The translations under genes and the position numbers were made by a program. The notes beneath the pieces were generated by a model, which ran no database searches, was not told where the DNA came from, and saw only the letters and a program-made list of their open reading frames with translations. DNA of 64,000 bases from JAZKFT01 sp963845495 (lineage in GTDB: Bacteria; Bacteroidota; Bacteroidia; Chitinophagales; Chitinophagaceae). Numbering within the stretch: position 1 is the stretch's first letter; every line of letters starts with the position of its first letter. Location: contig CAWJTH010000079.1 of the NCBI GenBank assembly GCA_963845495.1, positions 62,001 to 126,000 on the forward strand, written 5' to 3'. Below are positions 27,801-37,089 of the stretch, in pieces.

Positions 27801-28129
27801 TTTTCTTTCAAAGCAATGGTATAGCTGTCTTGCGTGCCTATGGAAACTTGCCTGTCTTGGTAACCGGTGCGGGTAATTACCAAGTTGGCTCCTTGCGTTA
27901 CTGAAATGGTAAATTTACCGGCCGCATCTGTTTGTGTGCCCGTTTTAGTACCCTTTACAATTACAGAAACCCCGGGCAGCGGGTTGCCATTCTCATCTTT
28001 TACAACACCTGTTATGGTTTTTGTTTGGGCCAAACAAAAGGCAGGTAGCAGGAACAACAGCATCGCCAACGCAATAACGGAGCGTTTTAAAGGCAGCACC
28101 CCGTTCAGCAGTCTTTTTTTCATACTCAT
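24857..28129 (-). CDS. SusC/RagA family TonB-linked outer-membrane receptor
   Basis: A 1090-aa glycan importer. I chose the ATG at 28127-28129 (MSMKKRLLNGVLPLKRS), which gives a proper signal peptide ending FCLAQ; the frame stays open to 28345 but the extra part lacks any signal. Then come a carboxypeptidase-regulatory-like domain (ITGVVKDENGNPLPGVSVIVKGT), plug (NVVNVGYNTVRRRDLTSSVGSV, IIRGVGSL, PLYVVDGFPLEDASFNSINPDDIESMDVLKDASATAIYG, GVIVITTKKGK) and a barrel. The SusC signature is intact. It is the first gene of the minus-strand PUL operon and is divergent from an HTCS regulator, with a striking repeat array in the gap. Substrate is not evident from SusC itself. Confidence 0.93.
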   Translation of the reverse strand: MSMKKRLLNGVLPLKRSVIALAMLLFLLPAFCLAQTKTITGVVKDENGNPLPGVSVIVKGTKTGTQTDAAGKFTISVTQGANLVITRTGYQDRQVSIGTQDSYTIALKEKAGELSDVNVVNVGYNTVRRRDLTSSVGSVNMSDVQKAPVTNVIDALAGRVAGVQIATSDGQPGALPNIIIRGVGSLTQSTSPLYVVDGFPLEDASFNSINPDDIESMDVLKDASATAIYGARGANGVIVITTKKGKIGPPIISFTETYGIQKNPKTLQMMNAYQYVDWLHSINPALWDSTYLGNVLNTNGSVRSYIPSSASYKDSATLDWQKALFQTGLFQNNELSIRGGNDQTRYSVSGQYLNQKGIIITSGFKRYQARVVLDQKLGDKFKLGINANYAYTAATGAPIANAGVAGGLSSTNPSPGTLYTARGNSPTSGKYGVYSLESSTDPGDATTINPITDLQNQLRQTLTTNIIANFYAEYAFSKELSFRTTASITKSNTETDAFYNSQTYYGRDTLPGRTNIGNGVSGSMLFNQLTTWANENYFTYNKSFVGLHHITAIAGASFTKTTTQNDGFSTIHIPKDYETMGLDALNLAPTLFNSTTVDYSVIASNSSRNSQASFYGSLQYSYASKYFVTAYYRADGSSKFGAGNKWGYFPAISGAWRLSNENFMKKTKVINDLKIRGGYGETGNNRIGDFAYLPQLAFASSTSFTGYDYGNQPGGTGATISSLGNVGLKWETQVQTNLGLDLSLLKSRIGFTFDWYKKISKNLLLNAPVPLTTGVSSAIMNIGQLQNTGLEFSLNTVNVQTKSFRWTSAFNISFPRNKILALSNGATFLTSGISQTLGQNNTYGTNPYIATVGQPIGQMYGVLFNGLYQYSDFDRLPNGTYKLKPGVPYYVSATTPQPGWAKYKDINGDGQVNTSDYTIIGRGYALHQGGFTNNFSYKGFDISVFLQWSYGNNILNGNRMIYEAPVDNFPAALNMMATEVNRWSPTNQNTNIPVGQGTNYAAFNSRVVEDGSFLRLKTMQVGYTIPASVLHRIKISTIRIFASAQNLHTWTKYSGVDPDVSTSYSVLTPGFDYNAYPTPKTYVLGLTASF

Positions 28130-28244
28130 ACACTTGGTTTTGGTTTTTAAAGTCAAATCTTTTTGGTTGCATGCAATTCCTTGGGCAAAGCAATTGGAAG
28201 TGGCAAGGGATATAGCTTTTGATTTTGACAATTCAAATATGTCC

Positions 28245-28350
28245 CCCTTTTTTACTAGCCCAAGGGGAGTTTTCCCCCTTATTATGGGCAAAAGGGGTGA
28301 AATTTCCCTTAAAAGGCTATTGTCACCCTTAAAAGGGAATAGCACCCCTT
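28245..28350. promoter_or_regulatory. Phased CCCTT/AAGGG array between susC-like gene and HTCS gene
   Basis: CCCTT occurs at 28245, 28276, 28306, 28326 and 28346, with spacings 31, 30, 20 and 20 bases, close to whole turns of the helix. Facing AAGGG motifs occur at 28262, 28292 and 28333, making dyads such as AAGGGG-N7-CCCCTT (28262-28280) and CCCTTAAAAGGG (28326-28337). The array sits in the 339-base gap between divergent genes. It is a good candidate operator for the neighbouring HTCS, or a double promoter region. Neither protein binding nor promoters can be shown from sequence. Confidence 0.45.
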
Positions 28351-28468
28351 ATTTTCACGGTTGAAAGATTTGCACGTGTTTTAGATATCCGACAATACAA
28401 CCTCTTTCAAACCATTTGCCTGTTTCGCTAAAAATGAATTGAACGTATATTTGGATTGCTATAGAAAT

Positions 28469-31400
28469 ATGAAACTGCCGAAGCTTTTTAAACTGCCATT
28501 CAACATACTGGGCTTACTGCCATTCGTGTTGTTATTGGCTGTTACAGAAAAAAGCTTGGGGCAAGACCGTCCATTTTATCATTTAACTGTAGAAGATGGC
28601 TTATCCAAAAATTCGGTGCTGGCCATTGCCCAAGATAAAATGGGATTTATTTGGCTGGGAACGGCACACGGCCTAAACCGCTACGACGGGAACGGATTCA
28701 AGGTATTTAAAAACGAAACACCTAGCACTTACGATGTTACTAACAGTTATATCCATTCGCTTTTTTGCGATAAAAACGGCACACTTTGGGTGGGTACTGG
28801 TCTAGGGCTTGAAAAATACCATCCCGATAAAAACGAATTTGAAAAAATAAGACTTAACAGAAACGACACTTCATGGTCGCCCAGCATTACCTGTATTTAT
28901 GAAGATAATCGTCAACAGCTTTGGGTTTGCACCAACAATGGCCTGTATTTATTAACCAACCGGGAGAAGAACATTTTTGAACAAGTCGGCAAAGTTAATT
29001 TACCAGATAGAAGTATCCTTTGCATTTTTGAAGATAAACAAGGTAATTATTGGGTTGGCACCAACAATGGATTGGCTAAAATGGTACAATCAAGCGGGCA
29101 ATACAAGTTTGAGATTTTTAAACATGACGCCGCTAAATCCGAAAGTATCAGCAACAATTATGTAACTGCCGTTGTGGAAGACCACCATCAAAACATTTGG
29201 ATTGGCACTTATGGCGGCCTGAACAAATATAACGCTGCTAGTAATGCATTTACTTGCCTTTCTCACTCAAAAAACAATGGCGACAATAGCATTGTTAATA
29301 ATAACATCCGCACAATTGTTGTAGACAAAGCAGGGAAACTATGGATCGGTACACAGGAAGGGTTAAGTGTTTTTGAGCCGCCCAGCCAACAGTTTACTTC
29401 CTACAAGCATGATCCTACCAACAAAAAAAGCCTTAGCCAAAATTCCATCTATAGCATTTGTGAAGATGTCGGCGGCTCGTTTTGGATAGGAACTTATTTT
29501 GGCGGGGTAAATGTTACATCTAGCGCACCGGCCCCATTTACGGTTTACCAAAACGGCCAAAGCGGCAACAGCATCAGTAACGACGTGATAAGCACCATGG
29601 TTGAAGACGATAAACATCAATTGTTTGTTGGAACCGAAGGTGGCGGCTTAAACTATTTTGATAAGACAAACAATAGATTTACTGCCTACAAAAACATTCC
29701 CACTGATACAAACAGTCTCGGATCAAACTTAATAAAGGTGTTGTTTAAAGACAAAGACAATCAGATTTGGGTTGGCACGCGAAGTGGCGGATTAAATTTG
29801 TTCGATGGTCAAAACAACCGTTTTAAACGTTATTTTTTTAACGGAAACGATGCCCAAACCCTAAATACCGAAATAACTGCCATTACAGAAAGTGAAAACA
29901 ATCAATTTTGGGTAGGCACAAGCTATGGTTTAAATGTATATGACAGAATTAAAACTGGCTTAACGCCATCCAAAACCATTAAGCCGGCCATTTTGGCAAA
30001 CAGTTTTATCAAAGCATTATTTACAGATACAAAGGGTAATGTTTGGATAGGCACTAACCCAAGACTTTGTATATACGCAAATAATAAAATAAATGAACTA
30101 CATCCGGGTTATAGCATCAATTGTATTGCTGAGGATAAGCAAGGGAATATTTGGGTGGGGCTACATTATGGCGGGTTGGCCATTTATAACCAATCGGCAC
30201 AATCGTTTACTTTTTACACACAAAAAGATGGGTTGCCCAGCAATGATGTGGTAAGCATTTTGCCCGATAGCAATAGCTTGTGGCTAGGCACCGGTAACGG
30301 GTTATCACATTTTGATTTGAACAGCAGAAAGTTCCAAACCTACACCGTTGGAGATGGATTGGCGGGAAACGAGTTTAATCCCAATGCTTGCTTCAAGGAT
30401 GACGGCGGACGGTTTTTCTTTGGTGGTTATAACGGCCTCACCAGCTTTTATCCCCGCAAAATAGAACCGAACAATTCTTTTGCCCCATTGGTATTTACCG
30501 GGCTGCGCCTTTTTAATAAACCTGTATCCATTAACGACCCCGAAAACGAACTGTTGGATAAGGACATGAGCCTTACGCAAACCATCCGTTTCCGCCACGA
30601 CCAGAATGTTTTTACCATTGAATTTGCCTTGATGGATTTTAAAGAATCGGGCAAAAAAAAATATGGCTACGAAATGGAAGGGTTCGATAAAAACTGGAAC
30701 GAAGCAGAAATACCATCGGTAACTTACACCAGCTTGCCACCGGGCAATTATACTTTTTTGGCAAGGGCGGCTAACAACAATGGCGAATGGGGCAAGCCAA
30801 TAGCGTTACAAATAAAAATATTGCCGCCATTCTGGCGTACCTGGTGGGCATATTGTGTTTATATTTTATTATTGGTAGCAATTGTGTTTTTTATGGCCCG
30901 TTTTTTCTTTTTGCGTACCTTGATAAAAAAAGAAGATGAGCTTCACCAAGTGAAATTGAATTTCTTCACCAATGTTTCCCACGAAATACGCACCCATCTT
31001 ACGTTGATAATGGCACCGGTAGACAAATTGTTGGAGTTCCAAAAAAACGATGGCTTCACGAACCAGCAATTGGGCAACGTAAAAGACAACGCTAACCGAT
31101 TGCTGCGTTTGGTAAGCGAATTGATGGATTTTCGGAAGGCTGAAACCAACCATTTAACGCTAAATATTGCCCAATACGATTTGGTTAAGTTTCCTACAGG
31201 ACATTTATACTTCGTTCCGAAACCTTTCGCTTGCAAAGAATATCAAAATGTCGTTTATGCACAGCGAAGCGATTATCTCGGCTTATTTTGACAGGGAACA
31301 ATTTGAAAAAGTATTTTTCAATTTATTGGGCAACGCTTTCAAATTTACCCCTGAAAATGGGGCTATTATTGTAAATATAGAACAGCAAGAAAACAATATT

Positions 31401-32586
31401 GTGATAACCGTAACCGATAATGGCCGCGGTATTTCGTCGGAGCATATCGATAAATTGTTCAATAATTTTTTCCAGATCCACGATCATGGCCAACAAAACA
31501 CAGGTTATGGCATCGGCCTTGCCCTTTCAAAAAATATCATTGGATTACACAAAGGAACAATTGACGGTAGAAAGTTTAACGGCTACAAACAATGCAGGGG
31601 CAAAAACAACTTTTACCGTAATGCTTTTAAAAGGCAGTAAACATTTCGAAAATAGTAATCATCTGTTGCAATTGGGCTTAGCGGAGAACAATACAGTCAG
31701 TTATCCAATTGCACCGATCGCCAACAATCTAAAAGATGTAAATGGGCAAACTATAAACGATCATGCGTTTACTATTTTAATTGCTGAGGATAACCCCGAA
31801 CTGCGCCAGTTGGTAAAAGAAGGTCTTGAAAAAAATCACCATGTGTTGCAAACAGAGAATGGGTTGCAGTGTTGGGAACTGGCAACGGAACAAATACCAG
31901 ATTTGATTGTAAGCGATGTGATGATGCCCGAAATGGATGGGTTTGAACTTTGCCGCAAACTAAAAATAGATGCCCGGACCAGCCATATCCCCATCATTTT
32001 ATTAACCGCCAAAAGCACCCAAACCGATCATTTGATTGGGCTCGAAACCGGTGCGGATATTTATCTTACCAAGCCTTTTAACATAAGGTTGCTTGAATTA
32101 AGTGTGCGCAACTTGTTGGCTTCCCGAGAAAAAATAAAGAAATATTTTAGTAAAAAAACAACCGGGATAAATATCCTGGCAGAAGAACCAATTGCTAATG
32201 ACGAGAAATTTCAACACGAAGAAATTGTTGGAAATGACATTGTAAACAATACCGACAAAGTTTTTTTTGAAGAAATGGTAGAAATTGTCAACAACCATTT
32301 GGATGATCCCCAGTTCAGCATACCTATGCTGTGTAAAAAAGTGGCTATGAGCGAAAACGTGCTGTACAAAAAAACCAAGGCATTGACCGGCATGACGGTA
32401 AATGATTTCATTAAATCGCTACGTTTAAAAAAAGCCGCCGAGTTGTTACAACAAAAACAATTAAGCATAAACGAAATAGCTTATTCGGTTGGTTATAGCG
32501 ATCGTAAATATTTTAGCAAAGAGTTTAAAAAACAATATGGCAAAACGCCTACAGAGTTTTCATCAGGATTGATTATCCCCCAATAA
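28469..32586 (+). CDS. Hybrid two-component system (HTCS) regulator with Reg_prop propellers (two frameshifts)
   Basis: One-protein sensor, kinase and transcription factor of about 1371 aa after removing one extra base near 31193 and one near 31563. The ATG at 28469 starts a signal or anchor (NILGLLPFVLLLAV). A periplasmic double beta-propeller follows, with many repeats of the form IAQDKMGFIWLGTAHGLNRYD, then a Y_Y_Y domain, a membrane segment (YCVYILLLVAIVFFMARFFF) and HisKA (NFFTNVSHEIRTHLTLI; His in place of the usual Pro after RT). Next come HATPase (NLLGNAFKFTPENG, GYGIGLALS), receiver (LIAEDNPELRQL, DLIVSDVMMPEMDG, LTKPFN) and AraC HTH (INEIAYSVGYSDRKYFSKEFKKQYGKTPTEF). It is divergent from the SusC gene and should activate that PUL when it binds glycan fragments. 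Confidence 0.9.
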
Positions 32587-32720
32587 ATACTACATTATTT
32601 GTTTATCCGACCTTGACTTTGACCATTCATTTAATATGATTCTCAATATAATCAAAGTTGCGTGCCAACTCTTATTATCAAATTAGATGGATTATAAACA
32701 AACGGTTTTAAGACATTTTC

Positions 32721-34149
32721 CTACAAAAACAAACAGGTTTTACTGAATGGGTTTCCGACACCATTTTTGACGATTGCTGCCACAGTGGCCAGGTTGTTGT
32801 AAGAAACATAGGTGCCTCCATGGCAATCCACGATCATGAATTCTGTGCCGTCTGATTTTCGAAAGTGTTGTAGGCACATGATATCCGCATGCAATTTGCT
32901 AGCCTGCGATCCATAGTAGGCAGACCAATCGTTTACCGCTGTCCAATTGGTACCGCTGTTATTGCTGCCGTATGCGTTCACACCGCCATAGCAAACAAAT
33001 GTGGGATCGTCCATCGATACATCCATTTGGCCCCAAGCATTTTCGCTGAAAAAACCACCTTGTTGAACCCATGTTGCTCCAAGATCGCTGCTTTTGTACA
33101 CCGCATTTTCGTTCACCATGGCATATAGTGTGGTTACGCCTGCCAGCTTGGTACCTTTAATAACAATGTCTTGATTTATGGATGGGCTGTTGGTAGCATT
33201 ACAAATAAATGAAGTAAATGTAGGCGTTACTCTTGTGCCGGTAATGCTGTACATGGTGGTATAACCCTGAACAGAAGCGATATCGGCCGCATATAAATCA
33301 TTAGAATTATATGGGTTGCATAATACAAGCGTCTTGTCGTCGGCCGCATTGGGAAAGGCATACATCTGGGTAAAGGTCTGCCCTTCGTCGGTGCTACGGT
33401 AAAGCCAATATCGGGCGCCCCAAATAACAGGGTCCCAAATATGGGTGGTACAGTAAACTGTATTGGAACCATCATTCAACCGAACAATTTGGGCGATATA
33501 ATTGCCCAGCCACTGAAATGGATAATTGATGCCACTGCAGTTGGTAAAAATAGCCCCGTCATTGTCGCTGTACTGTAGGGTTTGGTTCGAAAACGGCCAT
33601 CAGTCGGGTACCGCCTGCTATTTTGGTAAATGCCCTAAAACGGAGTGCATCAAACCTTATGTTTTGGTTCTGGAGGCTCCAACTGCCGGTGCCCAGCACA
33701 CTTTTCCACAACGATCCGCCATTGCTAAGGGTATATAAAGCATTGGTGGCTGGTACATAATCCACTGCCTGTAATGCTGCCCGTCATGTTATTGGCACCA
33801 CGCTCACTCCATGTCCGTTCACTAAGCCACCTGCAAACGTGGCGTTGGTAGTGCTGCCGTTTGCTCCGTTAAGCACTGCTTTGTTCCTTGCCATCGTTGC
33901 TGTATTTTGCATGTTTCCCAACTCTATTGTTTTCCAATCCACTCCAGGCGCTGTTCTGTGCCGTAGCGAGTCAAATTTTTCCCTGAGATCTTCATTTTCT
34001 TCACCTTCGGTAGGCTGTGGCAATTTTGATAAACTAAACGTTCTTACAATAGATTTTTGGGGCCTGATAAGAAAAAATAAGGTCAAGATAGCTATAATTG
34101 CTAAGGCTAAAAACCAGAACACGCTTTTGGCGGTAAATGCGGTTTTCAT
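32721..34149 (-). pseudogene. BNR/sortilin-like repeat protein, broken
   Basis: Fragments in several frames read as one membrane-anchored or exported beta-propeller protein: N-terminal anchor (FWFLALAIIAILTLFFLI, 33784-34149), then WSERGANN, then DYVPATNALYTLSNGGSLWKS (33559-33765), then YRSTDEGQTFTQMYAFP, VYKSSDLGATWVQQGGFFSE and GVNAYGSNNSGTNWTAV (32721-33479). Asp-box-like SxDxGxTW elements fit BNR or YVTN-like glycosidase or photosystem-assembly-type propellers. At least three frame changes are needed (near 33572, 33765, 33796). The frame stops at 32721 without the T9SS tail that long relatives often carry, so it may also be truncated. No function can be assigned. Confidence 0.6.
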
Positions 34150-34564
34150 ATGTAAGTTTTTTGACTTTGGTAAAATAGGGAGTATTGATTGTACTTACAA
34201 GTTTTTGGAAGCAAATCAAATAAATAATTAGCCATTATTATCGCTTCAATTAATTAACCCAAGTTGCCAGTTATGTATTATTAAATACAAAGCATGGATT
34301 TAATAACTGCGCATCCATTTGGCGGGTTGTTCGGTCTGCAGGATTTTTCAACAGCAAAGCGTTGTAATCAATCAAATAGTGCGCAAGATTTTTAAAAATG
34401 AAGAAACATCATCGTCGTTAAAATTGGATGATACTTTTAAAAAAAGCATTGCAGGAGCGCATTGAGGCGCAACTGAAAAAGTAGTATGCATGAATATGAA
34501 TATGGCGAACGCTGTAAGGTTTGTCGGTTGCAAACGACCAATGCCCAAATCTTTAAAAACAAAC
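34150..34564. other. Intergenic region with an unrecognised coding remnant
   Basis: About 415 bases between divergent genes. A plus-strand stretch near 34365-34484 reads as IVRKIFKNEETSSSLKLDD then, after a frame change, ALQERIEAQLKK and a stop, which looks like the helical C-terminus of a lost gene. I do not recognise it. No hairpin or RNA gene is seen. Confidence 0.3.
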
Positions 34565-35178
34565 ATGAAAAGAAGTATCATCGTTGCGCTTGCGGTATTT
34601 TCGACCATTAGTGCCATATCGCAGTCTGGGCTTAAAAAAGGCGACGTTGCGCCGACATTTACGGCAAAAGATATTTCGGGCAAACCGATCGACCTTGCCA
34701 AGCTGCTTAAAAAGAACAAAGCGGTGGTGTTGTTTTTTTATCGTGGCCAATGGTGCCCATGTTGCAACAAATACATCCACCAGTTGCAAGATTCATTACA
34801 GATGCTTACCACCAAAGGCGCCTATGTTGTTGGCGTAACGCCGGAAACGGACGAGAACATCAACAAAACAATCGAGAAAACACATGCCTCGTTTTCGTTG
34901 GTGCATGATAACAACTATGCCATCATGAAAGCCTACGACGTAAACTATGCAATGGATGCCGCCATGGTAACAAAATACAAAGGCTTTGGCATTGAACCTT
35001 GAAAAGAACAACGGCAATACCGATCACATCCTACCAGTTCAGCAACCTATATTATCGATCAGACCGGGAAAATAACTTTGTCCAGTTTGATAAAAACTAT
35101 AAAAAACGACCATCCGTAGCATCGCTTTTAGAAGTTTTGGAAAAGCAGCGTTTATTCAAGTGCCTTTTTTGTTGGTAG
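34565..35178 (+). pseudogene. Exported AhpC/TSA-type peroxiredoxin or thiol oxidoreductase, frameshifted
   Basis: The ATG at 34565 gives a signal peptide (RSIIVALAVFSTISAISQ); an in-frame start further upstream (34490) would bury it. The body has the redoxin fold: GDVAPTFTAKDISGKPIDLAKLL, VVLFFYRGQWCPCCNKYIHQLQ (active-site Cys pair CPCC), GAYVVGVTPETDENI and FSLVHDNNYAIMKAYDV. After 35000 the frame breaks three times (one extra base near 35000, one missing near 35033, one missing near 35075). When repaired it continues INLEKNNGNTDHILPV, ATYIIDQTG, VQFDKNYKKRPSVASLLEVLE to a stop at 35178. Either errors pile up here or the gene is decaying; the essential N-terminal half is intact. Confidence 0.7.
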
Positions 35179-35199
35179 CCGTTATCATTACCATTTATT

Positions 35200-35250
35200 A
35201 TTTTAAACAATCAAAGGCAGCTGAAATTGCTGCCTTTGATTGTTTAAAAT
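35200..35250. terminator. Bidirectional hairpin terminator
   Basis: A perfect 22-bp inverted repeat (35200-35221 with 35229-35250), 7-nt loop, with A/T-rich outer ends, between a plus-strand redoxin gene and a minus-strand gene that converge on it. Confidence 0.75.
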
Positions 35251-35255
35251 AAGCA

Positions 35256-35591
35256 CTACATTTTAGATGGCATCTTGTCCATCTTCATCTTGGGCATCTT
35301 TCCGTTCATGTACATGCAATCTCCTTCTTTCATCATCATCGTGGTGCCGTCCTTCATTTTTACGCTCCCGTTTTTCATCACCATGGTCCCGTTTTTCATG
35401 GTCATGTCCTTGTCCATCAGCATGGTCTTACCGTCTTTCATCACCATCATCTTGCCGTCTTTCATCATTACGCCATCCTTTTTCATTGGCATCTTTTGGT
35501 CCATCTTGTTGTCCATTTTGTCCATCTTGTCCTGGGCAAACAATCCTGAACTAATCGTTGCGGCAATCATCAACACCATTATTTTTTTCAT
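35256..35591 (-). CDS. Exported Met/Lys/Asp-rich repeat protein, DUF6799-like
   Basis: A 111-aa protein: signal peptide (MVLMIAATISSGLFAQ), then tandem repeats of the type KDGxMMxKDGK, MKNGTMVMKNGSVKMKDGT. Met makes up a very large share of the mature part. The pattern matches DUF6799 proteins of Bacteroidota, whose role is unknown. Met-rich exported proteins elsewhere often bind Cu(I) or scavenge oxidants, so metal handling is a fair guess, not shown. It stands alone, ending at a bidirectional hairpin. Confidence 0.75.
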   Translation of the reverse strand: MKKIMVLMIAATISSGLFAQDKMDKMDNKMDQKMPMKKDGVMMKDGKMMVMKDGKTMLMDKDMTMKNGTMVMKNGSVKMKDGTTMMMKEGDCMYMNGKMPKMKMDKMPSKM

Positions 35592-35690
35592 ATTATTGTT
35601 TTTGTGGACCGTCGGTTATAGCCGATGGTCAGGTTATTAATAAAATGGGACATAGTTATACTATAAAATACCTGGCTGCTCCCAGAATAA

Positions 35691-36990
35691 TTATTTAATA
35701 GTCACATTAATCATATTTGGTATAGTAGGCAAAGTGGTGAACGGGTTTGGGTTTGGGACTACTGAAATAGTAGCACTTGTGGCAAGCGGCGTTCCGGCTA
35801 AATTAAATTGGGTGATGCCTGCACCTGGAAATTGATTGATAGCGGTGCCGTCATCGTACAAAGCCATGCTGCTGGATATATCGCCTTTCACTGTGGCGTC
35901 TACACCATTGCCAGTGGAGGCAAAAAACCAGTCATTTGAAAAGCCGTACATCGTTGCGATCGCGATCCTATCGCCAGTGGTAACTGAAAGGGCCTGGGAA
36001 ACACTACCTGCCAGCAGCACCGTTAATGATTGGTAACAAAACAGTGGAACTTGCTGCTGGTAATACGTACACATTTTTTACACCGGTAGTTGCCATCAAT
36101 GAAGCCGCCAACGTACTAGCGTCTCCTTTTTGGGCCAGGGCTGTTAGTCCTTTACCGGCGTCCAATTGCCCAACGGTGTAAATGGGATTGGAAACGCCGT
36201 TGTAAACCACCACTAAAATTGGCGAAAGTGGTGTGAAAATACCCGTAATACCTTGAATATAAGTGCTTAATGCTGAATTGTCGCCAGCTTCAGCAATATT
36301 GGTAAGGCCATTTGCAGTTGGCGAACCACTGGTATACAACGGAGTGCTGTTCAATAAATTGCCACCAACAATATAAGAAACGGCCCATACGCCCGGACTA
36401 AAAGGTGTTTGATTTGCTGTACCGGCAGAAATATTCTGCAGGGTCAAGGTAAAAGTGGAGTTCCCATTATAGGCCAAAGTAGCCTTCATTAAAGCGGAAG
36501 CAGCCAAATAGGTATTGCCTTGCGCATCGGTACCGCTTACTTGCGAAATGCTTTTGCTTTCTGCAACGCCCGGATGCGTTACACTTGCGCCCGGTACTTG
36601 ATTTACCCGGGTTCCATTATCCCACAATTTTACTTGGGATGAAACATCGCCTGTAATTGGATTGCCACTGGCATCATACACTAAAATACCTGGATTGGCC
36701 GGCGCAAAAAACAGGTCGTTGGACCAACCGTACATAGTGGCAAACGTAACGGCTTCGCCTTTGGCTGCCGAAAAAGTTATCGAGGTCGATTGGCCAGGCA
36801 AGATCAACGCTGGCGACCCTGTGCCTTGGAAGGTACCGGATTCCACCAAGGGCTTGGAGTTCAATACATTTGATACCGTGATTGTTTCTTGCTGGGTAGA
36901 GGCAGTTACATCACTTTTTTTGCACGCAACCATTGCCAAGGGTAAAAATGCCAAGGCACACCAATGGTTGATTCTCTTAAAATAGCCCAT
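35691..36990 (-). CDS. Lipoprotein with two spondin-N-like domains (frameshifted)
   Basis: Two overlapping frames (36004-37011, 35691-36074) join near 36030-36070 into about 432 aa. The start MGYFKRINHW (36990) gives a lipobox, LAMVACKK; an in-frame Met 7 codons upstream is also possible. The first spondin-N-like domain runs TITVSNVLNSKPLVESGTF, VTFATMYGWSNDLFFAP, LWDNGTRVNQVPG. The second runs IAIATMYGFSNDWFFAS, LYDDGTAINQFPG. The shared pattern (xTMYGxSNDxFFA ... D.GT..NQ.PG) shows an internal duplication. Spondin-N domains bind membranes or partners through a Ca-binding beta-sandwich in animals; in bacteria the role is unknown. The gene follows the histidine kinase gene by about 100 bases on the same strand, so the two-component pair may control it. 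Confidence 0.75.
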
Positions 36991-37089
36991 ATTATAGTTT
37001 TTATAGCGCAAAACTATTGCCGATATAAAAACGAGTTATCACAGAAGTATAACGTTTGTGTACATAAACAAGCACGGGATATTTCAAAA

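Noticed and set aside
35607..35630. 9-bp imperfect inverted repeat after the spondin lipoprotein gene as a terminator
   Set aside because: One mismatch in the stem and no T tract on either strand.
35267..35640. Two long plus-strand frames opposite the Met-rich gene
   Set aside because: They are mirror frames of a low-complexity repeat gene (CAT/ATG-rich DNA gives open frames on both strands); the minus-strand frame has a signal peptide and a known repeat.
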